Source of the DNA: Pseudomonadota bacterium | Lineage (GTDB): Bacteria > Pseudomonadota > Gammaproteobacteria > Burkholderiales > Burkholderiaceae_D | Assembly (NCBI GenBank): GCA_023409175.1 | Contig: JAEYIG010000169.1 | Span: forward strand, 1-5,303 | Reading direction: 5' to 3' | DNA: 5,303 bases | Shown: piece by piece, positions 5,185-5,303 of the stretch | Layout: the number at the start of each line of letters is the position of its first letter | How positions within the stretch are numbered: position 1 is the first letter of the stretch | The notes under the pieces: generated by a model | The model's database searches: none | The model's input: the letters and a program-made list of their open reading frames with translations, nothing else | Told to the model about the DNA's origin: nothing | Program-made: the position numbers and the translations under genes

Positions 5185-5214
5185 GCGACTACATCCGGAA
5201 AAAGTGGCTATAAT
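5185..5214 (+). promoter_or_regulatory. Rightward promoter with A-tract upstream element
   Basis: A perfect -10 TATAAT (5209-5214) is preceded at 18 nt by a weak -35 candidate, GCGACT (5185-5190). Just upstream lie three A-tracts at roughly helical spacing (GCAAAA, GCAAAAA, ATAAAAAA, 5154-5180), resembling an UP element that could compensate for the poor -35. The predicted start is near 5221. Its gene lies beyond the right edge. Confidence 0.6.
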
Positions 5215-5220
5215 CTGCGC

Positions 5221-5303
5221 TATTAGAGAGTTGTCGTTGCGTAACACAAGTTTTCGGTAACACTCTATTCATGTAGTATTTTAATTACCGGTAATAACCT
5301 ATA
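5221..5303 (+). promoter_or_regulatory. Start of a structured 5' leader, possibly of a cold-shock gene
   Basis: The presumed transcript can form a stem between 5224-5236 (TAGAGAGTTGTCG) and 5255-5267 (CGGTAACACTCTA): 13 positions with one A-A mismatch and two G-T wobbles, and an 18-nt loop. Downstream, TTACCG (5285-5290) can instead pair with CGGTAA of that right arm (5255-5260), or with CGGTAA (5289-5294) in the perfect palindrome ATTACCGGTAAT (5284-5295). These pairings exclude one another. No start codon for a long frame is visible before the edge. From memory, AGAGTTNTCGTTG and the GGTAATA segment resemble parts of the E. coli cspA leader; this identification is an inference. Confidence 0.4.

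Overview
The window looks like chromosomal DNA of a betaproteobacterium. The block slyD, tpiA, secG and tRNA-Leu(GAG), all on the minus strand, fits the secG to tRNA-Leu arrangement common in Burkholderiales and relatives. The moderate base composition with A/T-rich spacers is lower in GC than most Burkholderiales. A low-GC Oxalobacteraceae member such as Oxalobacter would fit, but this is an inference from gene order and style, not a species identification.

Left part (1-1408, plus strand): three short lipoprotein genes lie head to tail, separated by 1 nt and then by a 4-nt ATGA overlap, so they are almost certainly one operon. The first is cut by the window edge and resembles the BamE/SmpA/OmlA fold. 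The other two are diverged paralogues of each other with no function I can name. All three lipoboxes lack Asp at +2, which predicts the outer membrane. The operon is followed by an imperfect terminator hairpin and a convergent spacer. That spacer may hold the decayed remnant of a HigB/Gp49-type toxin gene.

Middle (1737-2895, minus strand): a secreted periplasmic protein with a DUF4412/LolA-like pattern has a strong bidirectional terminator behind it. Upstream is a spacer of about 470 nt with no convincing gene but a cluster of palindromes. Next comes a textbook rho-independent terminator for tRNA-Leu(GAG), and the tRNA itself with its own likely promoter.

Right part (2966-4770, minus strand): SecG (protein translocase subunit), triose-phosphate isomerase (TpiA) and a SlyD-type FKBP prolyl isomerase. 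tpiA has a good sigma-70 promoter in the slyD-tpiA gap and very likely drives secG as well. slyD has its own promoter with a perfect -10. SlyD here has an acidic tail instead of the His/Cys-rich metal-binding tail.

Right end (4771-5303): a gene-free A/T-rich spacer holds an 11-bp inverted repeat. It ends in a plus-strand promoter with phased A-tracts and the start of a structured leader that runs off the window. The leader can fold in two mutually exclusive ways and locally resembles, from memory, the E. coli cspA leader. A cold-shock-type gene just beyond the edge is the most interesting testable idea. I see no mobile element, CRISPR array or clearly new multi-gene system.
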